Shown piece by piece: positions 26,913 through 35,393 of a stretch of DNA of 64,000 nucleotides. The stretch covers positions 62,001-126,000 of the forward strand of contig NZ_JAAGOB010000014.1 in NCBI RefSeq assembly GCF_010550695.1, given 5' to 3'. The stretch's first letter is position 1; every line of letters starts with the position of its first letter. Made by a program: the position numbers and the translations under genes. The notes under the pieces were generated by a model, which worked only from the letters and a program-made list of their open reading frames with translations, searched no databases and had not been told where the DNA came from. This DNA comes from Phytoactinopolyspora alkaliphila. GTDB taxonomy: Bacteria > Actinomycetota > Actinomycetes > Jiangellales > Jiangellaceae.

Positions 26913-26968
26913 CATCGCCAGGCAGCCAGAAGCGGCGATGCCCCGTCGCTTATTGCGAATCGTGTGGA

Positions 26969-26983
26969 CTAGAGCCCTAAGAC
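26969..26983 (+). promoter_or_regulatory. Regulon motif site H (CTAGAGCCCTAAGAC), in the gntR promoter
   Basis: Motif copy followed 11 nt later by TACGAT (26995-27000), a likely -10 for the GntR gene. The site would cover the -35 region, which suggests negative autoregulation. Confidence 0.65.
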
Positions 26984-27028
26984 TCTTCTTGCGATACGAT
27001 GTCCCAGGATCGATGAAGGGTGACGGGC

Positions 27029-27772
27029 GTGGCGTCGGAGCAGGTTGGCCCGGAGAAGACGGGCACGGATGAGAGCGCGGGCGGTGGCCGGCGTGTCCTG
27101 ATGGGCGCTAGCGTCGCTGGCAAGATCGCTGAGTACATCCGACGGGAATCGCTTGTCGAAGGAGACCCGCTGCCGTCGGAGGCCGTCCTTGCCGACGAGT
27201 ACAACGTCAGCCAGCGGGTTGTGCGTGACGCGCTGAGAGCGTTGAGCCAGCAGGGGGTGATCCGCACCCGGCAGGGCAAACGTGCGGTTGTGAGCAGCCT
27301 GCGTCCAGTCGCCGTCCGCGGGTACTTCCAGCATGCGGTGGCGGGCGATTCGTCCGCTATTCATGAGCTGCTAGAGCTGCGCCAAGCGATCGAGACGCGG
27401 GCGGCCGGCAGCGCGGCACTGCATCTGACCGCCGATGAGTTGGCGAATCTCGCCGCGGTCCTCGACGAAGCCGAAGCCGAGGATCTGACCACCGCACGGC
27501 GGGTTGAGCTAGATCTCGCGTTTCATCGGGCGATCGTGCGCCATTCCGGCAACCGGTTCTTCGACGGGATCCTCGAAGTTCTCACCGACACGCTCACCGA
27601 GGAACGGCGACGCGGGAAGCAACTCACCGAACATGCCGGCGGTACGCACGAGACCAGCGACCGCGAGCATCGCTCGATTCTGCGTGCGCTCGAGGCGCGT
27701 GACAGCTTCTTAGCCGAGCAGGCCATGCGGGCTCACCTGGAACGGGTCCGGCAAACCTTTCGGGCCATGTAG
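27029..27772 (+). CDS. GntR-family regulator, FadR subfamily (FCD domain)
   Basis: Predicted controller of the 17.9-53 kb regulon, 247 aa. The winged helix-turn-helix covers about 20-95 (LPSEAVLADEYNVSQRVVRD, then IRTRQGKRAVVSS). The all-helical FCD effector domain follows, with metal-ligand candidates Asp and His in LDLAFHRAIVRHSGN, His in REHRSIL and His in MRAHLERV. GTG at 27029 is preferred because AAGGG lies 8 nt upstream; a GTG at 27020 would sit on that ribosome site. FadR-type proteins bind 17-bp odd-centred dyads, the geometry of the repeated motif seen at ten sites, including its own promoter. The inducer is probably a sugar-acid intermediate. Confidence 0.9.
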   Translation: MASEQVGPEKTGTDESAGGGRRVLMGASVAGKIAEYIRRESLVEGDPLPSEAVLADEYNVSQRVVRDALRALSQQGVIRTRQGKRAVVSSLRPVAVRGYFQHAVAGDSSAIHELLELRQAIETRAAGSAALHLTADELANLAAVLDEAEAEDLTTARRVELDLAFHRAIVRHSGNRFFDGILEVLTDTLTEERRRGKQLTEHAGGTHETSDREHRSILRALEARDSFLAEQAMRAHLERVRQTFRAM

Positions 27773-27836
27773 TACAGAGTTCTCAGCTACGTCTTTTGGG
27801 CCCGCACTGGAGATAGCTCGAAGTGCCTGATATTTC

Positions 27837-29106
27837 TCAGTTTGCGCCGAGGTCGATCGATCGGTGTTCGTACATGGATAGGTCTGCGGCGAAACCCAGT
27901 AGATGGCCTGTAGTGGAGTCATCGAGGGTCGTGGCGGAGATCGAGGGTTTGTAGTGTCGGACGATGTTGACGAAGTCTTCGACAAGCCGAAGGTCCCCAC
28001 CGCCGTGCATCTCGCCTTTGATGTTGAGATTGATGTGTTCCTCGGCGTATTCGTGCCCAGGGCGCGTGTCGAAGGTGCGCACGACGAAGTGGCCGTCTTC
28101 GAGGGCTCCCGCGATCTCGCGGTGGTGCCAACGATCTTTATTGATCGGCATGATTTGGCGGCGTTGCCGACGACATTCAGGGTGGGGGTGGCGCCGTCGG
28201 TGAATTCGGCCATGACGGATTGGTGGTCGACGACGGTGTTGTCGGATGCCACACGTAGCGGCCGTGTGGATTATCAGTCTTGAGGGATTAGAGCTTCTCC
28301 TCAAGGGTCGGTTCACGGTCGGCCCGCTCGATGTTGTGACAGGCCGCTCGATGTTGTGCCAGGCGTAGACGCCCCATAGATCTTGGTCGATATAGTTCTT
28401 GCGGGCCGAATAGGGCAGCTATTTTCGATCGAACAGTCTACGAGGCAGCGGATGCCAGCACCCGGGGGCGCTTTATCTGGCGCGAAGTGGGTGAGGTTGC
28501 CGAAGCTGGTCACTCGGTGCGGAGCGATACCGCTTTTGAGCCATACCAAGAGGTCAAGGTCGTGGCATGCTTTAGCCATCAGCATCGCCGAGCCGCTGGC
28601 CTTCTCATTTGCTCATTTACCGCGGACGAAGGCCGTTGCCATGTGGTGTAGCTGACATGCTTGGTAAGCTGGAGATTGAGGGTTCCGCCGATATCGCCGT
28701 CGGCGAGGCGTTCCTTGATCTTCCGGTAGAACGGGGCGTGGCGGAGGACGTGGCAAATCAGGACTGTTCGGCCATGCCGGGTAGCTTCGCGATGGAGTGT
28801 CAGGACGTTGTCGGCCGTCGTGCTGATCGGCTTTTCTAGCAGTAGATCGTAGCCGCTGCGCAGCAGCGGTATGGCGGTGTCGAGGTGCAGGTCGTCCATC
28901 GTGGCATTGATCGCGACGTCGGCGATCTTGCCGTATGCGATGAGTTCGTTGACTGAGTTGAACCGGTGAGTCGGTAGGACAGTGAAGCGCTCGGCGGTCA
29001 CGGAAAACAGATCATTGTTGATTGCTTCGTCCATGGACCAATCAGACACGAGCACGGCGGCCCTGAGATGAAGAAGGCACCAATTGCGTTTTATCTGCAT
29101 TGACAC
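27837..29106 (-). pseudogene. Decayed full-length Gfo/Idh/MocA oxidoreductase gene
   Basis: Three frames in series reconstruct one oxidoreductase: the NAD-binding half with VADVAINATMDDLHLDTAIPL-like text and LLLEKPISTTADNVLTLHRE (from 29106), a middle block AKACHDLDLLVWLKSGIAPHRVTSFGNL near 28.5 kb, then VDHQSVMAEFTDGATPTLNV and the C-terminal GEMHGGGDLRLVEDFVNIVR ending at 27837. At least three frameshifts interrupt it. The intact ancestor would have been about 420 residues. No motif site is seen in front of it. Its decay next to the regulator fits the other broken genes of this locus. Confidence 0.8.
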
Positions 29107-29170
29107 CTAACGGCCGGCCAGTTAACGGGCATAGGATTCTTGACAGAAGTGCGCATTCACTCACATACTC

Positions 29171-29692
29171 ATGCGGCCCGCACGCGACGAGGTGTACCTG
29201 GAGCAGTGGAGAGAGTGGAAATACACGCTTCATCGCCAGAGCATCTGCTATCGACTCGATATTGAGACTGACGCATTTGACCCCAGCCACGTGATCGGCG
29301 GATACGCACGACCGTTCAGCGGTCCGCAGATGTGGGTGTCAGATTTGGTCGCCCGGGACGACCCATGGGTGGAACTGAACTGGAAGGATCCAGTCACCTT
29401 CAATGAGGTCGCGTTGATTTTCGACGATGACGTCCAGGAGGACCTGATCAACCTTCGTGCGTTCCGAACTCCGTATGAGGTCCTGGCAACGCTGGTCCGG
29501 GACTACAAGATCGAGGCGGAGATCGAGGGCGGATGGACGCTCGCATCGGAACGGGACCACCGCCGACGGCATCGCGTGCATCAGCTACGTAGAACTGTAA
29601 CCAGCAACCGGCTGCGTATTGTGATGACGTCAACCAACGGCGCTCCGCGGGCTCATCTGATCGCCACGCGAGTGTACCGCGAGCCCCGCTGA
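29171..29692 (+). CDS. Lone F5/8C-like domain, probably the tail of a lost FAD-dependent oxidoreductase
   Basis: A 173-aa frame whose middle (HVIGGYARPFSGPQMWVSD, WVELNWKDPVTFNEVALIFD) and end (RLRIVMTSTNGAPRAHLIAT) match the jelly-roll domain at the C-terminus of FAD_oxidored-type proteins of polysaccharide-utilisation clusters. The FAD-binding body that should precede it is absent; only the decayed Gfo/Idh gene lies upstream on the other strand. No ribosome site is clear before the ATG at 29171. I think it is a truncated gene, but a stand-alone carbohydrate-binding domain cannot be excluded. A strong hairpin terminator follows 43 bp after the stop. Confidence 0.5.
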   Translation: MRPARDEVYLEQWREWKYTLHRQSICYRLDIETDAFDPSHVIGGYARPFSGPQMWVSDLVARDDPWVELNWKDPVTFNEVALIFDDDVQEDLINLRAFRTPYEVLATLVRDYKIEAEIEGGWTLASERDHRRRHRVHQLRRTVTSNRLRIVMTSTNGAPRAHLIATRVYREPR

Positions 29693-29735
29693 CAGGCAGG
29701 GCTCCACGGAGAGCGCACATCACACGAATTACAAA

Positions 29736-29770
29736 CGAAGGCCGCCGCGGGAATCCCGCGGCGGCCTTCG
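29736..29770 (+). terminator. Strong hairpin terminator, 16-bp perfect stem, 3-nt loop
   Basis: Stem CGAAGGCCGCCGCGGG, loop AAT, perfect complementary arm. There is no T-tract, as is common for actinobacterial terminators. It lies between converging remnants and may work in both directions. Confidence 0.8.
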
Positions 29771-29790
29771 TCAGGCGTAACATTCGATTG

Positions 29791-29937
29791 TCACGACGAC
29801 GGCACCTGGTACACCACGATGTCATCAATGTGGAGGAATCCAAGATCGTGTTCAAACCCATCCAGTATGAGGATGTACTGCGCAAACTTCACGGGTGTGC
29901 CGTCGATCTCGTCCGGAACAGCTGACCTTACAGCCAT
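29791..29937 (-). pseudogene. C-terminal remnant of a secreted carbohydrate-active protein (tentative)
   Basis: A 48-codon frame that reads KFAQYILILDGFEHDLGFLH followed by IDDIVVYQVPSS and a stop. The ending resembles the last strands of beta-sandwich carbohydrate-binding domains at the C-terminus of secreted glycosidases. Nothing upstream in the same frame continues it. Likely a relic left after deletion of the main gene. Confidence 0.35.
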
Positions 29938-30044
29938 AGTGGTGGTGGCTGTCGGAACATGATCCGCGGATAATTCCTAGGCCGATGTCGCCTGATCTTG
30001 AACATCCTACTTCCCGGGCCGAGCAGGGCCGTGACCTTTCCCTA

Positions 30045-31073
30045 TCAGCCGCCGAGTACCACGGCCCCTCCGCCGGCTTGGGCTGATGCGTAGGCGGCGT
30101 CTAGAACCCGCATCACTGCTTGGGCGTCGGTGATCGTGTTGTCACTAACATGCCCGGACCGAACTGCAGTCAGGAAACTGTGAGCCTGCCCATGGTAGCG
30201 ATCTCCGGCTGCTGACCGTGTCTCAGATTGCTGTTCACCGTGACGCCATTGTTGCTTCGTTCCAATCCGATAACGCAGTGCTGGCTGGCCATACTCGATC
30301 ACCGCTTGGCCTTTTGTACCGTAGATGTCCACCATGGCCGATCCTGGTGGCGTGGCCCAGGACGCCTGCATCGTCGCAACCGTTCCGGAGTCCGTTTGCA
30401 GCGACACGACCGCTGAGTCTTCAACCCGAATACCTGGAATCGCGGTGTGTGTGAAGGCGGAAACCGCGCGGGGCTCGCCCACAAGGACGCGGACAATGCT
30501 GACGCTGTGCACCAGAGTATCGAGCATGATCCCGCCGCCGGCGATCTCCGGATCGGCGAACCAACTGTCTTGGAGACCGTCGAAACGGTGAGCGAACCGC
30601 ACATTGAGGTGTACCACGTCGCCGAGCCGACCGGACGTAAGCAGATCGTTCGCTTGTTGCACCCCTGGGTGAAAGACGTGACACATACCAAACTGCAGCA
30701 TTGGGTCTGGCCCGATTCGAGCGGCCAGCGTGTCCAGTTCGGCCCCGGTACGCGTGGGCGGCTTCTCGCAAAGCACAGCGACCCCTCGCTCCAGCGCGGA
30801 GGCGGCAGCCGTCGCGTGATCATTGGGCGGGGTACACACGCTGATGGCGTCCAGCTTCTCCGCTGCCAGAAGGGAGCCGAGATCGGCGTACACTTTGGGC
30901 CGTGCGCCGGTCCGCTCGGCGACGTCATCGGCAAGTGCCTCGGCCGTTGTCGTCGTGGGATCGCAGACCGCAACGACTAGGCAGCCGCCGACGTCGGCAT
31001 AGCGGCGAGCATGCGTGCGACCCATGCTGCCAGCACCGATGATGCCGATCTGTAGTTCGTCCTGGCCGGTCAT
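30045..31073 (-). CDS. Gfo/Idh/MocA-family oxidoreductase
   Basis: Intact NAD(P)-dependent sugar oxidoreductase, 342 aa. Rossmann motif IGIIGAGSMGRTHARRYADV at residues 9-28; the catalytic-site segment CEKPPTRTGAELD (about 100) retains the Lys; the C-terminal domain begins after HVFHPGVQQANDLLTSGRLG. ATG at 31073 overlaps the stop of the companion oxidoreductase gene (ATGA). Substrate not known; family members act on inositols, glucuronides, 1,5-anhydrosugars or 3-keto-glycosides. Second gene of a two-gene operon controlled from site E. Confidence 0.88.
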   Translation of the reverse strand: MTGQDELQIGIIGAGSMGRTHARRYADVGGCLVVAVCDPTTTTAEALADDVAERTGARPKVYADLGSLLAAEKLDAISVCTPPNDHATAAASALERGVAVLCEKPPTRTGAELDTLAARIGPDPMLQFGMCHVFHPGVQQANDLLTSGRLGDVVHLNVRFAHRFDGLQDSWFADPEIAGGGIMLDTLVHSVSIVRVLVGEPRAVSAFTHTAIPGIRVEDSAVVSLQTDSGTVATMQASWATPPGSAMVDIYGTKGQAVIEYGQPALRYRIGTKQQWRHGEQQSETRSAAGDRYHGQAHSFLTAVRSGHVSDNTITDAQAVMRVLDAAYASAQAGGGAVVLGG

Positions 31074-31951
31074 CGCGATTCCTCCACGTCATAGTTGGGT
31101 CGTCCGATTTCGATCCACTCACCGCCAGACGCCAACGAGGCCTGGGAAGCTGCGAGAACGGAAGCGAGCCTGGCTAGTTCCTCTGGAGTCGACTCCGCTG
31201 CGCCGTCGGCGAAGAAGTCCAGATAGTGCCGCAAGAGGTTGGTGTAGAACATTTCGGCATCGGTGACGGTGGCAGTACGCCAGGAGCCATCGACCTTGAC
31301 CCCACAGGTCCAACCGAGAGCCTCCGCCGCATTTCTACCGGTACGGCAGTCGACGAGGGTGCGTCTGTCGCCGTGGTCGAGGACGAGAGCGCGGCTATCG
31401 TCGACCCCACATTCGCGGACCCGACGGATCCGATGGCCGCCGAGTCGGACAGCAAGCGACAAGGTGTGGATCCCGTAGTGGTCCCAGCGCCCATAGCCGC
31501 GGGCGAACGCGTCCTGCACATCGTCGGAGCCGACATCGGCGAGTAACTCCTCGACCTCGGCGGCGTAGCGCAGGCCAGAGCCGCTGAAGATGGCGGCCTC
31601 GTGCCGCTCCGCGAGCTCGACGATCTGCCAGGCCTCTGTGGGGTTCGGTGCAAGCAACTTGTCGAATACGACACGTCTACCCGAGGGCAGCAGCTGCTGA
31701 GCGAAAGCACGATGAGTGTCGAGATTGTCGGGTGCAAGCACCAGCACGGCATCGGCAGCACGGATAGCGTCGGCTGCCGACTCCGCGCGAGGCACCCCAT
31801 GCTCGGCGCACCAGTCGGTGCCGGGGACCGGATCCGTTTCGAAGGCGGCGACCAGCTCGATATCGCGGTCAGCGAAGGTCGTGGTAATCAACCGATGGAA
31901 GACATCGGCGTGGTAATTGGCCAGGTGGTGGTCGAGGAAGGCAAGGCGCAC
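31070..31951 (-). CDS. Gfo/Idh/MocA-like oxidoreductase, short form
   Basis: 293 aa with a modified Rossmann start (RLAFLDHHLANYHADVFHRL) that lacks the usual GxGxxG, so its cofactor site looks abnormal. The middle keeps the family order: DAVLVLAPDNLDTHRAFAQQ, then VVFDKLLAPN in the place of the EKP motif, then a C-terminal domain. GTG at 31951 has GGAG 6 nt upstream. It may be an accessory subunit or a diverged enzyme working with the intact oxidoreductase immediately downstream, to which it is translationally coupled. Confidence 0.75.
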   Translation of the reverse strand: MRLAFLDHHLANYHADVFHRLITTTFADRDIELVAAFETDPVPGTDWCAEHGVPRAESAADAIRAADAVLVLAPDNLDTHRAFAQQLLPSGRRVVFDKLLAPNPTEAWQIVELAERHEAAIFSGSGLRYAAEVEELLADVGSDDVQDAFARGYGRWDHYGIHTLSLAVRLGGHRIRRVRECGVDDSRALVLDHGDRRTLVDCRTGRNAAEALGWTCGVKVDGSWRTATVTDAEMFYTNLLRHYLDFFADGAAESTPEELARLASVLAASQASLASGGEWIEIGRPNYDVEESR

Positions 31952-32027
31952 CTGATTCTCCGTTTCAGTTCGAAAGGAAGGCCCACGTTGATAGCGCTCT
32001 CAGTTCATTGGCTGTCTGGGTCGAGTG

Positions 32028-32042
32028 CCTAGGTCCTAAGTG
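32028..32042 (+). promoter_or_regulatory. Regulon motif site E (CCTAGGTCCTAAGTG)
   Basis: Motif copy 77 bp upstream of the two-gene oxidoreductase operon (start 31951, minus strand), the same distance as site A from its gene. Confidence 0.65.
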
Positions 32043-32630
32043 TAGGTCATTGGTTGCGGGGGTGAGCACGTAGGTGGACCTTTAAACATTGGAATGCCGC
32101 GGACCAGCTTCTCCATGAGCTCAAGGCCTCGATATGTCCTAGGACTCTAGACTGTCGACTAGGCCTCTGCGATACGCAAGGTCGGTATGGGCGATGCCCA
32201 TCATCGACGTAGGGCCGCATCGTGAGAATCAGAGGTCACCATCGGTCACCCGCTGCCGGGTGTGAACTGAGTCCCCGATGCGGCCGAGGAGCGCTACCAC
32301 GGCAACCAGCAGTCCGGCACAGGCAGGCGTCTAGGTGGGATGCGAACTCGTCGATCTGCGCTTCACCCATGAGGCAGGCGTATGAATCAAAGCCCAGGTG
32401 GCGCGTGGCCAGCCGGTTTTCTGCTACTTAGCCGCCTCGCACTGCATGGCCTGTGGGTGCCTCCAGAGAGATAGTTCGTGGGCGTCCTCAATCCATGGTT
32501 GGGGACACCTTGACGACGGCGCGCGCTGCGGGGCGGGATGGTGGAGCGTCCTCATGCCACGAGTTCCAGGCCGAGTCGCGCCTAACTCTTGACGACTTAT
32601 GATCCAGCCGACTAAAGTCTCGCTATCAGT
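32043..32630. other. 588-bp stretch without a supported gene
   Basis: Short frames exist on both strands but none has a ribosome site with coding-like composition or a recognisable domain. It contains motif site F, which no intact gene follows. I read it as remains of a deleted regulon gene between sites F and G. Confidence 0.5.
32136..32150 (-). promoter_or_regulatory. Regulon motif site F (CTAGAGTCCTAGGAC on minus strand), orphan
   Basis: Good match to the motif, 94 bp from site E. It may serve the minus-strand oxidoreductase operon as a second operator, or mark a lost plus-strand gene. Confidence 0.55.
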
Positions 32631-32645
32631 CCTAGGTCCTAGGTT
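32631..32645 (+). promoter_or_regulatory. Regulon motif site G (CCTAGGTCCTAGGTT)
   Basis: Motif copy 179 bp before the DUF4838 gene. A TTGACG hexamer (32589-32594) lies upstream; if it is a -35, the site falls just after the start point. Confidence 0.65.
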
Positions 32646-32823
32646 ATTTGTCGAATTCAACCCTGCGGCGACAGCGTGTTCCCTTCACGCTAACTGCCGT
32701 GATCCCGCTATCGACCGTGCGGGCGGCAGAAGAGCAAGACGGGCGGTTGCGAACTGGCCGGTCCGCCTGTGCGGCCGGCCGGTTGTTCACCGTCACGCAC
32801 ATCCCAATACCCGGAGGCGCCCG

Positions 32824-35352
32824 ATGTCCTTAGACCCGGAAATCCACTCCCGCGATTTCACGCGCCGGCAGGCACTCACCGTAGGTGGCGCCGCCGGAGC
32901 CGCCGCGATCATCACCGGCACGGCGCTCGGAGCCGGTGCGGCCGTGGCATCGACGAGGAGCGCTCCGGCCGGTGCCATACCGGTTGTCTACGACGGCACA
33001 GCCCAGGCGGTCGTCGTCACGGAAGACGACGCAAGCGACGCGGTGCGGCACGCGGCCGCGGAACTCGTCACCTTCGTCGCCAAGTCGACGGGCGTCACGC
33101 TGCCCACCACCTCGCTACCGTCGAACCCGCCGACGGGGGACGTGACGGCCATATACGTGGGCTTCACTGGGCCGACCAGCCATCCGGTGCTGCCACGAAT
33201 CCTGAACCGTTCGGCTGACGATGGATTTGTCATCACGCCATACAACGGCAGTATCACGATCACGGGCTCCACCGAGTGGGGCACACTTAACGGCGTCTAC
33301 GAGTTCCTAGAGCGCTACGTCGGCGTCGCGTGGCTCATGCCGACGACTATCGGGGAGGACGTTCCCCAGCGATCATCCCTTGCGGTACCGCGTCGGATCG
33401 TGCGTTCCGCACCCGCATTCGACCAGCGCTCAATCAGCCCGCTCCTGATCGAGCCGGGAACGGGTGGACCGTATCCGGACCAGTACGTATGGGCGCAACG
33501 CAACAGGCTGCAGGGCAACTACAACAGACCCGTCGAGTTCCATCACAATCTCCACACCTTTTTCCCGGTGTCGGAGTACGGAGACCGGCCCGAGTTGTAC
33601 GCGAACGGCGTCGTACCTGCACCGGGGGTCCTCATCGGATGGCAGCCCGCGTTCAGCAACCCGGAGACAGTCGATATCGTCGTGGCCGACATCCTGGCGA
33701 TGCTTGCGGCGGATCCCTCCCTCACATCTGTATCTCTGGGTGTGAACGACGGGGCATATCCCAGCTACGAGACCGGGCTGCCGATCCCAGAAACCTACTA
33801 CGGCTGGGTGAACGAGGTCGCATCGCAGGTCACAGCGGTCCATCCGGACATGAGGTTCGGCCTTCTCGCCTACCACGACCTCGAGGTTCCGCCGCCGTTC
33901 GACCTGCACCCCTCCGTGATTCCCTTTCTCACCGAGGACCGCTACGCCTGGATCGACCCCGCGACGCGCCAGCACCGCGAGGACCAACTACTCGAATGGT
34001 CGCAGTGCGCGACCGAGCTTGGTACCTACGACTACCTCTATGGGGCTCCCTACGCCGTGCCGCGCATGTACCTGTCGCTGCTGGCCGACGTGTACCGAAC
34101 GACGTACGACCTCGGAGTGCGCTACCACTACGCGGAGCTGTACCCGAATTGGGGTGAAGGCCCCAAGCCCTGGGTGATCTCGCGACTGCTCTGGGATCCC
34201 GACGCCGAGGTGTCTGACTTGATTGAGGAATGGTGCCGCCGGGCAGTGGGTAGTCAGGCCGCCGATTCGCTCGCGGACTATTACCAACTCTGGGAGGACG
34301 TATGGACGACCGACATCGCCCAGAGCCCGTGGTTCATCAGCCACCGGACGTATCAGCCGTTCGACTCGCCGAGCTACCTGGCTGCCGTCGACGCGACGGT
34401 CCTGGATGAGGCCGAGGCGCTGATGAACGCCGTGGTCGCAACCGCGGAGACCGCGACGCCGGAACAGCGGGAGCGCGCCCTCACTCTCGCGAGCGCACAT
34501 GAGTACTACGACGCCACGGCTCGGCTGTTCCCACGCGCGGTCCCGGTCCCTGATACGACGGATGCCGCGCTCGAAGTCGCCCAGTCTCTCCTCGCCAACC
34601 TGCCGACCCGCGAGGCGCTCATGACCCGCCGTGCGGACTGGCTCGCGGAGGCCGCGACCGACCCGATCCTCGTACAGCCGCTCGACCCCACCCGCGGCGG
34701 GCTCACCGGGCTGTCGGTGTACAACCATTATCCGATATGGGCATTGATCGAGTTTCTACGCGCCCACGAACCGTCCGGAGGCGAGGTCACCCAGTGGCTC
34801 GCCGATCACCGTAACGATCACCCCTTGTTCGCGCGCGCCGCGGACGTGATCACGGCGGCGCTCACGCCGAGCGTCAGCATCTTCACGAACTCCGGGTTCG
34901 AGGACGGCATGGCCGGCTGGTCGAGCTGGGTGACCTCGAGAGGCGTGCACAGCATCTCCACGGCGGAGGCACGCTCCGGAAGCCAATCGTTGGAGGCATT
35001 GTCCGTCGACCGTGGAGGTCCCATTCAGGTGCTCGACGCCGGTCCGGGGATCCTGGCATCGCAGGTCTGGGTGAAGGCCAGTGCGGACATCGGCGAGGCG
35101 ACCATCCAGTTCGCCTTGAACCTCTATAACAGTGCCGGGCAGCAAGTCGGCACGGTCCGTGGCGAGTCCCTGCGGCTGCAGGCGTACGTAGGCGAGTGGC
35201 GGTCGCTCACGAGCGTGGAGGAGTTCGTCGCTCCGGCGGACCCGGCACGGGCGGTGGCCACCGCTCAGTACATTCCTATCCTGACCGGTCTCCCCGAGGG
35301 TGCCCGTGTGTGGTTCGATGACGCCGAGGCGTATTTCGTTCCCTACGCCTGA
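32824..35352 (+). CDS. Tat-secreted DUF4838 protein (glucuronidase/hexosaminidase-like barrel) with C-terminal CBM
   Basis: Exported 842-aa protein with a twin-arginine signal (FTRRQALTVGGAAGAAAII, residues 12-30). Residues ~55-185 form the alpha-glucuronidase/GH20b-type N-terminal domain (AVRHAAAELVTFVAKSTGV; LNGVYEFLERYVGVAWLMPT). A barrel-like DUF4838 region follows (about 190-560) with FGLLAYHDLEVPPP and VRYHYAELYPNWGEGPKPW, whose acidic residues are catalytic candidates. A helical part and a C-terminal beta-sandwich CBM (NSGFEDGMAGWSSWVTSRG to VWFDDAEAYFV) complete it. GGAGG sits 6 nt before the ATG. Likely a glycoside hydrolase acting outside the cell on uronic-acid or amino-sugar glycan. 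Cotranscribed with the DUF2264 gene 41 bp downstream. Confidence 0.82.
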   Translation: MSLDPEIHSRDFTRRQALTVGGAAGAAAIITGTALGAGAAVASTRSAPAGAIPVVYDGTAQAVVVTEDDASDAVRHAAAELVTFVAKSTGVTLPTTSLPSNPPTGDVTAIYVGFTGPTSHPVLPRILNRSADDGFVITPYNGSITITGSTEWGTLNGVYEFLERYVGVAWLMPTTIGEDVPQRSSLAVPRRIVRSAPAFDQRSISPLLIEPGTGGPYPDQYVWAQRNRLQGNYNRPVEFHHNLHTFFPVSEYGDRPELYANGVVPAPGVLIGWQPAFSNPETVDIVVADILAMLAADPSLTSVSLGVNDGAYPSYETGLPIPETYYGWVNEVASQVTAVHPDMRFGLLAYHDLEVPPPFDLHPSVIPFLTEDRYAWIDPATRQHREDQLLEWSQCATELGTYDYLYGAPYAVPRMYLSLLADVYRTTYDLGVRYHYAELYPNWGEGPKPWVISRLLWDPDAEVSDLIEEWCRRAVGSQAADSLADYYQLWEDVWTTDIAQSPWFISHRTYQPFDSPSYLAAVDATVLDEAEALMNAVVATAETATPEQRERALTLASAHEYYDATARLFPRAVPVPDTTDAALEVAQSLLANLPTREALMTRRADWLAEAATDPILVQPLDPTRGGLTGLSVYNHYPIWALIEFLRAHEPSGGEVTQWLADHRNDHPLFARAADVITAALTPSVSIFTNSGFEDGMAGWSSWVTSRGVHSISTAEARSGSQSLEALSVDRGGPIQVLDAGPGILASQVWVKASADIGEATIQFALNLYNSAGQQVGTVRGESLRLQAYVGEWRSLTSVEEFVAPADPARAVATAQYIPILTGLPEGARVWFDDAEAYFVPYA

Positions 35353-35393
35353 GCGGAACCGTGGCACCAACCCCCGTCGTTCTCGGAGGAAGC

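Noticed and set aside
29448-29885. 145-codon minus-strand frame across the terminator
   Set aside because: It runs through a perfect 35-bp hairpin and is antisense to the F5/8C-like frame; only the separate 48-codon tail at 29791-29937 has protein-like character.
29973-29983. CCTAGG near 29975 as an eleventh regulon site
   Set aside because: Only one half-site is present and the central spacer base is missing; it lies behind a gene end, not ahead of a start.
32222-32592. Short frames in the empty region 32.2-32.6 kb
   Set aside because: No family resemblance, odd composition and stops in all frames; treated as decayed DNA.
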